Positions 41,245 to 51,649 of a stretch of 64,000 bases of DNA are shown here, piece after piece. Location of the stretch: the NCBI GenBank assembly GCA_036501825.1, contig DASXZP010000036.1, positions 310,001 to 374,000 on the forward strand. Reading direction: 5' to 3'. The translations under genes were made by a program, and so were the position numbers. The notes under the pieces are model-generated. The model was not told where the DNA came from. It saw nothing but the letters and a program-made list of their open reading frames with translations, and searched no databases. The stretch comes from JAFECT01 sp036501825 (GTDB lineage Bacteria; Pseudomonadota; Alphaproteobacteria; Caulobacterales; Caulobacteraceae). Within the stretch, counting starts at the first letter, position 1. Each line of letters starts with the position of its first letter.

Positions 41245-41703
41245 ATGACCGATTCGCCCAAGAAGCCCGCCGTGCGCCCGCCGCTGAAGTCCCTCGGCGC
41301 GGTGTTCCTGTTCATCCTGGTGGTCGGGGCCATCGCCTTTGCGGCGCTGCCGCAATACGGCGTCTACGCCGCGCACAAGCACGGCGAAGCCGAGCTCGCC
41401 CGCGCGCAACAGAACCGCCAGATTCGCGTGCAGGAGGCCCAGGCCCGCTTCGAGTCCGCCGACTTCGACGCCCGCGCCGAGGTGCGCCGCGCCATGGGCG
41501 TCGCCCAGGCCAACAAGATCATCGCCGACAGCCTGGGCGGCCCTGAGGGCTATCTGCGCTGGCGCTATATCGAAATGCTGCAGGAGACCGGCCAGAACGG
41601 CGCCCGCGAGGTCATCTACGTCCCGACCGAAGCCAACCTGCCGATCCTGGAAGCCGGCCACCGCGCCGCACTTTCAGCCCCCGCGCCGGCGGAAAAGAAA
41701 TAG
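41245..41703 (+). CDS. Membrane-anchored protein with SPFH/band-7-like tail
   Basis: 152 residues. A membrane helix (LGAVFLFILVVGAIAFAALP) is followed by a charged Ala/Gln/Arg helix. The segment AMGVAQANKIIADSLGGPEG YLRWRYIEMLQ resembles the end of SPFH/band-7 (HflC/stomatin/prohibitin) domains and phage-type band-7 proteins, which finish with a helix and a phrase on synthesis at the membrane. The beta-rich SPFH core is absent, so it is either a truncated relative or a convergent coiled coil. It ends one base from the convergent S41 peptidase. Confidence 0.6.
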   Translation: MTDSPKKPAVRPPLKSLGAVFLFILVVGAIAFAALPQYGVYAAHKHGEAELARAQQNRQIRVQEAQARFESADFDARAEVRRAMGVAQANKIIADSLGGPEGYLRWRYIEMLQETGQNGAREVIYVPTEANLPILEAGHRAALSAPAPAEKK

Positions 41704-42882
41704 TCAGACGCGTTTGCGCAGCTCGCTGACGCCCGCCTGCAGGATGTCGACGCCGGGGGTGATGAGCACGTCAGGCTGCATCTTCCAGCGCGGATGGTCG
41801 TTCACGTCGTAGACCGGCTCGGCGGAGTACTGCAGGCCGAGTTTGGTGCGCTTCAGTTCGACATCGAACACGGCCGCGCCTAACCCCATCATCGGGCGCC
41901 CGACCACGACCCCGCGGCCGATGCCGCGCATGCCCATGGGGAAGCCCTCCGCCATGCTGGCGCTCCAGCGGTCGGTCAGCACCACCACCGGCTTGGCGTA
42001 GGTGAAGGGCCCGCGCGGTTCGACCGTCTCGCGGGACAGATTGCCCAGCGTGCGTCCGACGCGGCGGCGCATCAGGGCGTAGACCTTGGGCTCGGTAATG
42101 AAGCGGCCCATCATCGGCTTGGCCATGGCGGTATCGCCGCCGCCGTTGCGGCGCGGGTCCAGGATCAGGCCGCGGGTGTCTTTGAACTCGGACAGCGCGT
42201 GGTCGAACTTCGCGACCGAGCCCTCACCGGCGAAGGTCGAGATACGGATGTAGCCGAAGTTGTCGGGCAACATGCGCCACGACACGTCCGCCTCGTCCGG
42301 CGATGCGTGCAGCGGCACGGGAACCTGGCGGCCACCCTTCAGGGTGACGGTGCGTCCCATCCCCACCCGCCCGGACGCCGCGACATTGATCGCATAGAAG
42401 TCCGCTTCCGGATCGCGCCGCGTCAGGCACGTGGGCCGGTGCTTCGCCGTTGCCGCAGCCAGCGTGAGGCCGTCAATGTGAGTCAGATGGTCGCCTGCAA
42501 CGATCCCCGCCGCCTCGGCCGCCGAGTACTGGCGCACGTCCTCGATGAAGCCGTCCCGGTGCACCCACATGTCGCAGAAGGCGTAGCGCGGCTCACCGTC
42601 GGGCGTGTGGCTCATGTGGGTGTGGGCGTCATACAGCTCGTTCAGCGTGCCGCGCAGAATCCCCGCGAAGGCGTCCGTCGTCGTACACCGCCGCGCCCGC
42701 GCGCCGTACACCCGGCGCACCTGGCCCCAATCCACCGCCTTCTCGCCGAAGAAACAGTATTTCGCGTCCAGTAGCCGCCACAGGTCGTCGAAGTCGGCGG
42801 CGTAATCGCTCGTGGCCGCTGCGGCCGATGTCGCCGTGGCGCTGATCGCGAGCGCGCCCGTCATGAAGGTTCGCCGTTTCAA
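41704..42882 (-). CDS. S41-family (C-terminal processing-type) peptidase
   Basis: About 392 residues. A TTG start at 42882 overlaps the vapC stop and gives KRRTFMTGALAISATATSAA, a Tat-like signal peptide; ATG 42864 is the alternative. The peptidase domain has a PDZ-like region (GIVAGDHLTHIDGLTLAAA) and a core including LPDNFGYIRISTFAGEGSV, GLILDPRRNGGG and the Ser nucleophile region VVLTDRWSASMAEGF. The C-terminal half ends WKMQPDVLITPGVDILQAGV. S41 peptidases cleave unstructured C-termini or peptides in the periplasm. It overlaps the vapC gene and could be read through from it. Confidence 0.88.
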   Translation of the reverse strand: MKRRTFMTGALAISATATSAAAATSDYAADFDDLWRLLDAKYCFFGEKAVDWGQVRRVYGARARRCTTTDAFAGILRGTLNELYDAHTHMSHTPDGEPRYAFCDMWVHRDGFIEDVRQYSAAEAAGIVAGDHLTHIDGLTLAAATAKHRPTCLTRRDPEADFYAINVAASGRVGMGRTVTLKGGRQVPVPLHASPDEADVSWRMLPDNFGYIRISTFAGEGSVAKFDHALSEFKDTRGLILDPRRNGGGDTAMAKPMMGRFITEPKVYALMRRRVGRTLGNLSRETVEPRGPFTYAKPVVVLTDRWSASMAEGFPMGMRGIGRGVVVGRPMMGLGAAVFDVELKRTKLGLQYSAEPVYDVNDHPRWKMQPDVLITPGVDILQAGVSELRKRV

Positions 42883-43292
42883 AGGACGGTCACCGCGACA
42901 CCCGACGCCTTTGCCGACTTCGCGAGGCCCTCGTCCAAGGTCGCGATCTCCAGAGCCCGCAGCTTGGCGAAAGCGAGGTGAAGCGCGTCCGGCGCGCGCA
43001 GAGAGACGTCGTCCAGGAGTAGCGCCCGCGCAGCCTGGAAATCCGCGCTGGTAAGCTCGGCCTCGGTGTAGCTGGCGCGCCACTGGTCGAAGTTACGCTC
43101 GACGGTCTTGCGCTCCCGAACGGTGAGACGTCCCGTTCGCACGTAGAACGACAAGGCGGATGTGAACTCGGTGGTGGCCCAGACGCTCAGGACCGTCGGA
43201 CGGCCCGTTGCGAACCAGCCCGCCACGCGGGCGCTGTGAACATCACGCACGAAAAGAGAAACGACCACGCTGGCGTCGAGATAGACGCTCAA
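42879..43292 (-). CDS. VapC-type PIN-domain toxin
   Basis: 137 residues from a TTG start at 43292 that overlaps the antitoxin stop (TTGA); an in-frame extension to 43382 lies inside the antitoxin gene. PIN-domain acidic residues appear as YLDASVVVSLF (first Asp), TTEFTSAL (Glu), DALHLAFAKLR (Asp) and ATLDEGLAKSA (Asp). VapC toxins are Mg-dependent ribonucleases, often cutting tRNA, neutralised by a VapB antitoxin. Here the pair sits between gyrB and an S41 peptidase, and the stop overlaps the peptidase start. Confidence 0.92.
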   Translation of the reverse strand: MSVYLDASVVVSLFVRDVHSARVAGWFATGRPTVLSVWATTEFTSALSFYVRTGRLTVRERKTVERNFDQWRASYTEAELTSADFQAARALLLDDVSLRAPDALHLAFAKLRALEIATLDEGLAKSAKASGVAVTVL

Positions 43293-43534
43293 TAGCGATA
43301 CTCGTCGCGCATCTGACGGATCAGAGCCGCCGAATCGAAGTCCGCCCCGCTCGCCGGGACGACCTGGTGACTCTCGAGCCATTCGAGGTCCAGCGGGCGG
43401 CCGATGGCGCGCGCTGGCGTCAGGTTCGCCACCGGCGCGCCCCGACGCGTGATGGTGACTTCCTCACCGGCCAGCATGCGGTCGATCAGCTTCGGCAGGT
43501 TGTTCTTGGCTTCGGCGACGGAATATTGGGCCAT
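43289..43534 (-). CDS. Phd/YefM-type antitoxin of the VapBC pair
   Basis: 81 residues. MAQYSVAEAKNNLPKLIDRM followed by EEVTITRRGAPVANLTPARA is the Phd/YefM antitoxin fold (PF02604), and the C-terminal 30 residues are a variable toxin-binding tail. It precedes and overlaps the PIN-domain toxin by 4 bp. A near-palindromic site at 43544-43563 lies 10 bp upstream of the ATG, the expected position of the autoregulatory operator. Although the toxin is PIN type, the antitoxin belongs to the Phd family, a common mix. Confidence 0.92.
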   Translation of the reverse strand: MAQYSVAEAKNNLPKLIDRMLAGEEVTITRRGAPVANLTPARAIGRPLDLEWLESHQVVPASGADFDSAALIRQMRDEYRY

Positions 43535-43543
43535 GGGGACATT

Positions 43544-43563
43544 ATAGCCATCTAGATAGCTAT
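43544..43563. promoter_or_regulatory. Near-palindromic operator of the VapBC pair
   Basis: ATAGCCATCTAGATAGCTAT is symmetric around CTAG except for one position pair. It lies directly upstream of the antitoxin ATG (43534), where Phd-type antitoxins bind to autoregulate. The gyrB stop is 11 bp further on. Confidence 0.75.
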
Positions 43564-43573
43564 CGTCCAGTCC

Positions 43574-46000
<2,427 letters not shown>

Positions 46001-46001
46001 C

Positions 46002-47141
46002 TTATTCCAATGTCGAGAGGACTCCGCGGTCGACACGGACGCCCTGGGCGCGGCCCTTCAGGCCTTCAAAGAGCGCTTCCTCGGTTCCGGTCAGAAAAAC
46101 CTGGAGCCCCAGCGCGGTGATTTCGTCGAAGAGGGCGGCCCGGCGGGACGGGTCCAGGTGGGCCGCAACTTCGTCCAGCAATAATATAGGATTCGGCTGC
46201 GATTTTGCACGTGAAAGCCGCGCCGCCTGGGCCAAAACCAGGTTCAAAATCAGCGCTTTTTGCTCGCCGGTGGAGCAATCGGCCGCAGGCCGGTCCCGCT
46301 CCCGGTGGCGGACCTCCAATTCGGTCCGGTGCGGCCCCGAAAGCGAGCGCCCGGCGGCCGCGTCCCGCTCCCGTGAGGCGCGCAGGCCGGCGGCGATCCG
46401 GGCCGCGATTTCGGCCTCGTCCACGCCCTCAGCGGCGGCCTGTTCAGCGGGGCCTGAGAGCCCGAGGTCGGCCTGGGGGAAGGGCCGGTCGGCGCGGGTC
46501 TCGATCTCGTCCTGCAGCGCCTTCAGGGTCCGCGCCCTGGCCCCCGCCGCAGCGGCGCCGGCTTCGCCCAGCCGCGCCTCCAGGGCGTTCAGCCAGGCCT
46601 CGTCCCGGGGCCCGTCGGTGAGCAGCCGCAGACGCTCGCGCAGGGCCTTCTCGTAGACGGCGACCGCCGTTGCGTGGCTCGGCTCGGCGGCGAAGGCCAG
46701 GCGGTCGAAAAAGCGCAGCCGCTCGCTGCGCGCTTCCAGGAACAGGCGGTCCTGGGCGGGCGTCAGCCACACCAGGCGCAGATGCTCGAGCAGACGCCCC
46801 GGCGCCACGGTCTCGCCGTCGATGCGCACGGTGCGGCGTTGCGCCGCCGGGTGCTCGATGCCCGTGCCGATGCGCGCTTCATCTTCGACTGTGTCGCCTT
46901 CGACGACCGCTGACACTGCCCAGGCGCGGCCCTGTTTCTCCCCGCTCTCGCGGCGTCCGACGTCGCTGACGGTCGCGTTGCGCAAACCGCGGCCCGGCGC
47001 GAGGTAGGAAATCGCTTCGAGGAAGTTGGTCTTGCCCGCGCCGTTCGGGCCGAACAGATACGCGGTCCCCGCGATCGCGAGGTCCGCGTGATCGTACGAA
47101 CGAAAGTCGGTGAGCATTACGTGGGTCAGCGCCGAGCGCAT
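46002..47141 (-). CDS. recF: DNA replication/repair protein RecF
   Basis: 379 residues. It has the SMC-like ATPase pattern: N-terminal LTDFRSYDHADLAIAG, Walker A GPNGAGKTNFLEAISYL, signature region DCSTGEQKALILNLVLAQAA and Walker B PILLLDEVAAHLDPSRRAAL. C-terminal VFLTGTEEALFEGL is also conserved. RecF loads RecA at gaps with RecO and RecR. It sits between dnaN and gyrB with almost no spacing (13 bp to dnaN, 1 bp to gyrB), so it is probably one operon. The arrangement is the ancestral bacterial order. Confidence 0.96.
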   Translation of the reverse strand: MRSALTHVMLTDFRSYDHADLAIAGTAYLFGPNGAGKTNFLEAISYLAPGRGLRNATVSDVGRRESGEKQGRAWAVSAVVEGDTVEDEARIGTGIEHPAAQRRTVRIDGETVAPGRLLEHLRLVWLTPAQDRLFLEARSERLRFFDRLAFAAEPSHATAVAVYEKALRERLRLLTDGPRDEAWLNALEARLGEAGAAAAGARARTLKALQDEIETRADRPFPQADLGLSGPAEQAAAEGVDEAEIAARIAAGLRASRERDAAAGRSLSGPHRTELEVRHRERDRPAADCSTGEQKALILNLVLAQAARLSRAKSQPNPILLLDEVAAHLDPSRRAALFDEITALGLQVFLTGTEEALFEGLKGRAQGVRVDRGVLSTLE

Positions 47142-47154
47142 AATGCTCGGGTCG

Positions 47155-48273
47155 TTACACCCGCAACGGCATCAGCACGTACTGCACGCCGCCGTCGGCC
47201 GGGTCGAGCACCAGGGTGGGCGACGCCGGATCTGCGAAGCGGAACTGCGCGTCGTCGCCGCCGATCTGGCCGGCCACGTCGAGCAGATAGCGCGCGTTGA
47301 AGCCGATCTCGAAGGCTTCGCTGTCGTAGTCGACCTCGACCTCTTCCACCGCCTGGCCGGCTTCGACGTTGCGCACGGTCAGGATGATCTTGCCGGGCTC
47401 GACCGCGAGCTTCACCGAGCGCGCCTTCTCCGCCGAGATGGTCGAGACGCGGTCGACCGCCGAGGAGAACACGCCCGCGGGCACGGTCAGCAGCCGGTCG
47501 TTGTCGCGCGGGATCACCCGCATGTAGTCGGGGAACGAACCGTCGATCACCTTCGACGTCAGCGACGCGCGGCCGAACTCGAAGCGCACCTTGGCGGCGG
47601 AGACCTGCACGTCCACCGGACCCGATCCGTCGTCGAGCAGGCGGCGCAGTTGATCGATGGTTTTGCGCGGCACGATGACGCCCGGACCGCCGACCGCGCC
47701 CTCCGGCGCCTCCATCTCGGCCAATGCCAGACGGTGACCGTCGGTGGCGACCGCGCGCAGCTTGGCGTGACCGCCTTCGGTGACCGCGTGCAGGTAAAGG
47801 CCGTTCAGGTAATAGCGCGTCTCTTCCGTCGAGATGGCGAAGCGGGTCTTGTCGATCAGCCGCACCAGGTCGTCGCGCATGACCGTATAGCGCACCGACA
47901 GGCCGTCCGAGGACATGATCGGGAAGTCGCCCGCCGGCAGCACCGGCAGGGCAAACCGCGAGCGTCCGGCCGAGACCGCCAGGCGCGGATCGTCGCCGGC
48001 ATAGCGCAGTTCGACGTCGGCCCCCTCGGGCAGCTTGCGCACGATCTCATAGAGGGTGTGGGCCGGCGCGGTGATCTGGCCCTGGGTGTTCACCACCGCC
48101 TCGGTCTCGTCCACGATCTCCATGTCCAGGTCGGTGGCGGCGAAGGCCAGGCCGTCGCGGTTCGCCGTCAGAAGGACGTTGGACAGGATGGGGATGGTGT
48201 TGCGCCGTTCGACGACGCTTTGGACGTGTCCGAGAGCCTTGAGGAGCGCCGCGCGCTCGATGGTCAGCTGCAT
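47155..48273 (-). CDS. dnaN: DNA polymerase III subunit beta (sliding clamp)
   Basis: 372 residues from ATG 48273 (MQLTIERAALLKALGHVQSV); an in-frame upstream reading to 48426 has no Met-Gln-Leu start and is not used. Three repeated clamp domains are visible, with VVERRNTIPILSNVLL, FAATDLDMEIV and the C-terminal VLDPADGGVQYVLMPLRV. The clamp encircles DNA and tethers polymerase III and other partners. It follows dnaA by about 170 bp and precedes recF by 13 bp. Confidence 0.98.
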   Translation of the reverse strand: MQLTIERAALLKALGHVQSVVERRNTIPILSNVLLTANRDGLAFAATDLDMEIVDETEAVVNTQGQITAPAHTLYEIVRKLPEGADVELRYAGDDPRLAVSAGRSRFALPVLPAGDFPIMSSDGLSVRYTVMRDDLVRLIDKTRFAISTEETRYYLNGLYLHAVTEGGHAKLRAVATDGHRLALAEMEAPEGAVGGPGVIVPRKTIDQLRRLLDDGSGPVDVQVSAAKVRFEFGRASLTSKVIDGSFPDYMRVIPRDNDRLLTVPAGVFSSAVDRVSTISAEKARSVKLAVEPGKIILTVRNVEAGQAVEEVEVDYDSEAFEIGFNARYLLDVAGQIGGDDAQFRFADPASPTLVLDPADGGVQYVLMPLRV

Positions 48274-48441
48274 ATCGTCGTGCCTGGCGACCGGCGACTC
48301 AGACGTCTTGGGTCGGTTGAAGGGTAGGGCAGAGTAGCGAAAAACGGCGGCTGGGGAAGCCCCGAGGCGGCCTTGCCAAAGCCCTGTGCGGAAACGGAAA
48401 CGGGGCCGCGAACGGCCCCGTCCCAAGATCGGGTGTTTGGC

Positions 48442-49857
48442 CTAGCCGCGGAGCTTGCGGGTCAGGGCCTCCACGTCGCGGGCGATCTGCTCGTCGGCCC
48501 CCATCAGCTCCTCGATCCGGCGCACCGCATGGATGGCGGTGGTGTGGTCGCGCCCGCCGAAACGGCGCCCGATATCGGGGTAGGAGCGGGTGGTGAGCTG
48601 CTTGCACAGGTACATGGCGATCTGCCGCGGGCGGGTCACCGCGCGGGTGCGCCGTTCCGACAGCAGGTCCGACTGCTTCAGGCCGAAGTGGTCGGCGGTG
48701 GTCTTCTGGATCTCGTCCACGGTGATCCGCCGCTCGGCGCCGCCGCGCAGGTTCGGGTGCAGCAGGGTCTGGGCTTCTTCCAGGGTCAGACGCGCCAGCC
48801 GCGATCCCGCGCCCGCGACGAGCGTGTTCAGCGCGCCTTCGAGTTCGCGGATGGAGCCCGGCACGCGGTCGGCCAGGAACTGAACCACCTCGGGCTTGGC
48901 CGGCAGGTCGACGGGCTGGCGTTGCGCCAGGGCCTTCAGCTTGCGCTCGACGATGCCGAGACGCAGCGCGCGATCGGCGGGCTCCACGGCGCAGACGAGG
49001 CCCGAACCCAGGTGCGAACGCAGCCGCGCATCCACGTCGGTGAGCAACGACGGCGCACGATCGGCCGACAGCACGATGCGGCGGTTGTCTTCGATCAAGG
49101 CGGTCAGGGTGTAGAGCAGTTCTTCCTGCGAAACCGCCTTGCCCGCGACAAATTGCACGTCGTCGATCAGCAGCATGTCGGCGGTGCGCAGGCTGTCCTT
49201 GAAGTCCTGCGTCGCGCGGTCGCGGATGGCGCGCACGAAGGTGGTGAGGAAGCGCTCGGCGGTCAGATAGACCACCTTGGCGTCGGGACGCAGGCGCTGG
49301 GCTTCCCACGCGATGGCGTTCAACAGGTGGGTTTTGCCGAAGCCGTAGGGGCCGTGGAAGAACACCGGCGTGAAGTGACCGTCGGTCCACTTGCCGATCT
49401 CACGCGCCATGGCCAGCGCGAAGGCGTTGCCGTGACCGCCGACGAAGTTGTCGAAGGTCAGCCGCTCCTGCAGGCCCGAACGGCCGGGACGCGCGCGGTC
49501 GGAAATCTCGACCACCTCGGCGGGTTCCGACGGCGGCGCCGGTTGAGCGGGCGCGGACCCCGCGGCCGACTGCGGTTCTTCGCTGTCGAACTCGGCCTTG
49601 GATTTCATCTTCAGGCGGCGGCCCGCCGGGTCATGCTTGACCCACAGGTCGACGATGCGGTTGCCGAGATTGCGGTTGATCCAGTCGCGGCCGTAGCTGG
49701 TCTGGGTCACGAGGCACACCGAGCCGGTGAAACTCTGACGGACGACGGACGGCGCGACGTAGGAGTTGAAAGCTCCCTCTCCCATCTCGCTGCGCAGGGC
49801 AGCCGCGACCTTTGTCCACACCGCTTCCGGCGGCGCGCCCGTCTCGTGTGCTCTCAC
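48442..49857 (-). CDS. dnaA: Chromosomal replication initiator protein DnaA
   Basis: 471 residues. It has an N-terminal oligomerisation domain (WTKVAAALRSEMGEGAFNSY) and a variable linker with Pro/Ser/Glu to about 130. The AAA+ domain has FHGPYGFGKTHLLNAIAWEA (Walker A), LLIDDVQFVAGK (Walker B) and box VI-type SHLGSGLVCAVEPAD. The C-terminal DnaA-box binding domain has RQIAMYLCKQLTTRSYPDIG then RDHTTAIHAVR. It opens the origin and is also a transcription factor. The long leader upstream has GANTC sites and an A+T-rich stretch, as expected for the Caulobacter dnaA control region. Confidence 0.98.
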   Translation of the reverse strand: MRAHETGAPPEAVWTKVAAALRSEMGEGAFNSYVAPSVVRQSFTGSVCLVTQTSYGRDWINRNLGNRIVDLWVKHDPAGRRLKMKSKAEFDSEEPQSAAGSAPAQPAPPSEPAEVVEISDRARPGRSGLQERLTFDNFVGGHGNAFALAMAREIGKWTDGHFTPVFFHGPYGFGKTHLLNAIAWEAQRLRPDAKVVYLTAERFLTTFVRAIRDRATQDFKDSLRTADMLLIDDVQFVAGKAVSQEELLYTLTALIEDNRRIVLSADRAPSLLTDVDARLRSHLGSGLVCAVEPADRALRLGIVERKLKALAQRQPVDLPAKPEVVQFLADRVPGSIRELEGALNTLVAGAGSRLARLTLEEAQTLLHPNLRGGAERRITVDEIQKTTADHFGLKQSDLLSERRTRAVTRPRQIAMYLCKQLTTRSYPDIGRRFGGRDHTTAIHAVRRIEELMGADEQIARDVEALTRKLRG

Positions 49858-50233
49858 CGTATTGCCTCCCAGCCCCTAGACGCGTTTCCCCGACGCCGGA
49901 TTCCACGTCCGGCGGAAAACTTGCAACAAAACAGACTTCTAGCGCCGGCGCGGATCGCCCCGATCCGCTCCGTTCATCCCTGCACGGACGAATGCGATAG
50001 AGACTTCAAACTACCCGTCGCGGGGGTCAGGTCAACGGGTCTGATTCGCTTGCGACGGTAATAAATTATTTGACTTGCTAACCACTTCGCTCGCCTGGGG
50101 AAATTAACCATCTGCGAGTGTGACAATCGGCTGTCGATTTATCCGCGTACGTTGGAAAATCAGGCGAGGCGAGGGGCCTCTTCGCGTTGAAAAAGCGACA
50201 CTTCCGTGAAGCGCGTGTGACGCTCTGTACGCC
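49858..50233. promoter_or_regulatory. dnaA upstream region: promoter, leader and GANTC sites
   Basis: These 376 bp hold no gene. On the minus strand a sigma-70-like promoter is predicted: TTGACC (50035-50030), 16-bp spacer, TAGTTT (50013-50008). It would give a leader of about 140 nt. GATTC (GANTC) sites lie at 50043-50047, near the -35, and at 49899-49903. The A+T-rich block 50050-50110 and a TTATCCGCG at 50139-50147 (7 of 9 to a DnaA box) are also present. There is no DnaA-box cluster, so it does not look like oriC. Confidence 0.5.
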
Positions 50234-50503
50234 TTACGCGGCCGAGAGTTTTTTCAGTGCGGCATGCAGCCGCGACACTTTTCTTGAGCCCGTGTTTTTA
50301 TGCATCACGCCCTTCTGCACGGCGCGCATCACTTCCGACTGGGCGGTGATGAAGGCGTCGCCGGCCGACTTGGCGTCGCCGGCGGCGAGGGCTTCCTCGA
50401 ACTTGCGGACGTAGGTGCGCACGCGCGAGCGGCGCGCCTTGTTCACTTCGGTGCGGCGCGCGATCTTGCGGATCGCCTTCTTGGCGCCGGGCGTATTGGC
50501 CAT
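50234..50503 (-). CDS. rpsT: 30S ribosomal protein S20
   Basis: 89 residues, the normal size of S20. MANTPGAKKAIRKIARRTEV, NKARRSRVRTYVRKFEEAL and HKNTGSRKVSRLHAALKKL are characteristic. S20 binds the 5' domain of 16S rRNA. It is transcribed toward dnaA in a tandem arrangement; an rpsT-dnaA pairing is common in alphaproteobacteria. The coding region is Ala/Lys/Arg rich as expected. Confidence 0.97.
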   Translation of the reverse strand: MANTPGAKKAIRKIARRTEVNKARRSRVRTYVRKFEEALAAGDAKSAGDAFITAQSEVMRAVQKGVMHKNTGSRKVSRLHAALKKLSAA

Positions 50504-50626
50504 AGTTCAGGACCCTCTGGAACGGACAAGCGCCGCAGCCCTATCGGCGGCGGCGCGGAAAATGGACGCGCGGATATAGCCAAACGGCCCCCGGCGGTCA
50601 ACCGCCACCGTGGCCCTGGGGCGGGT

Positions 50627-51409
50627 TTAGCCCTTATTGAAGCTCGGCTTCCGCTTCTCGACGAAGGCGGCCATGCCCTCTTTCTGGCCCTCGGTCCCGA
50701 ACAGGGAGTGGAACAGCCGCCGCTCAAAGCGGATCCCGTGGGTCAGTTCGGTCTCGAAGGCGGCGTTGACCATCTCCTTGGTGGCCCGGACCGCCATGGC
50801 CGGCAGGGCGGCGATCTTGGCCGCGGACGCCTTGGCCTCTTCCATAAGCTTGTCCGTGGGGACGACCCGGCTGACCAGGCCCGCCCGCTCGGCCTCGGCC
50901 GCGTCCATCATCCGGGCGGTCAGGATCATGTCCATGGCCTTGGACTTGCCGACCGCGCGGGGCAGCCGCTGGGTCCCGCCGGCGCCGGGCGATACACCCA
51001 AGGTGATCTCCGGCTGGCCGAACTTGGCGTTCTCGGCGGCGATGATGAAGTCGCACATCATGGCCAGCTCGCAGCCGCCGCCCAGGGCATAGCCGGACAC
51101 CGCCGCGATCACCGGGGTGCGGCAGCGGCTGATCGCCTCCCAGTTCCGGGTGATGAAGTCCTCACGGTAGGCCGAGGCGTAGTCGTGGCCCTGCATCTCC
51201 TTGATGTCCGCGCCGGCGGCGAAGGCCTTCTGCGACCCGGTCATCACGATGCAGCGGACGCTGTCGTCCTGGTCCAGGCCCTCGATGACCTCGGTCAACT
51301 CGTCCATCAGCTGGTTGTTGAACGCATTGAGCGCCTCCGGCCGGTTCAGCCGCACCACCGCATAGCCGTCCTCGCGCTCGACGATCAGGGTGTGAAATTC
51401 GCTCTTCAT
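50627..51409 (-). CDS. Enoyl-CoA hydratase (crotonase family)
   Basis: 260 residues, the usual size. Crotonase oxyanion-hole motifs are AFAAGADIKEMQGHDYA and ALGGGCELAMMCDFIIAAEN. The catalytic Glu pair is in CELAMMCDFIIAAENAKFGQPEITLGVSP with GAGGTQRLPRAVGKSKAM. The C-terminus ends with KEGMAAFVEKRKPSFN. It hydrates trans-2-enoyl-CoA in fatty-acid beta-oxidation. It lies between rpsT and a palindromic element and is transcribed toward rpsT. Confidence 0.95.
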   Translation of the reverse strand: MKSEFHTLIVEREDGYAVVRLNRPEALNAFNNQLMDELTEVIEGLDQDDSVRCIVMTGSQKAFAAGADIKEMQGHDYASAYREDFITRNWEAISRCRTPVIAAVSGYALGGGCELAMMCDFIIAAENAKFGQPEITLGVSPGAGGTQRLPRAVGKSKAMDMILTARMMDAAEAERAGLVSRVVPTDKLMEEAKASAAKIAALPAMAVRATKEMVNAAFETELTHGIRFERRLFHSLFGTEGQKEGMAAFVEKRKPSFNKG

Positions 51410-51459
51410 GACAGGCCTCGCGCTTCATCGCTCGCGGCGGTGGTGCGCGGGGTCATGAA

Positions 51460-51646
51460 AAAAAGCAAGGCGGGGAGAGGAAGAACTCAAAGAACTCGAA
51501 GAAGCGTAAGGGCGCGGCGTTTCCGAGGGCCGCTCGCGCCGAAGGCGCCGTAAGACCTTCACGGCCCGCTACGCGGGCTTCGACCACGACACCTTGCTCT
51601 TCTTTGAGTCCTTTGAGTTCTTCCTCTCCCTCCTTGCTTTTTTTCC
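51460..51646. repeat. Second copy of the 190-bp palindromic element (inverted)
   Basis: The left arm starts AAAAAAAGCAAGG and continues GGAAGAACTCAAAGAACTC. The right arm (to about 51646) is its reverse complement and ends TTGCTTTTTTT. Arms and inner hairpins (CCCGCTACGCGGGC, GCGCCGAAGGCGCC) match the element at 34.15-34.33 kb in the opposite orientation. It lies between the start of the enoyl-CoA hydratase gene and the end of mutM, both on the minus strand. Confidence 0.85.
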
Positions 51647-51649
51647 GGC

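Noticed and set aside
49858..50233. Chromosomal origin next to dnaA
   Set aside because: Only one weak DnaA-box-like site; no cluster of boxes and no typical A+T-rich unwinding element with 13-mers.
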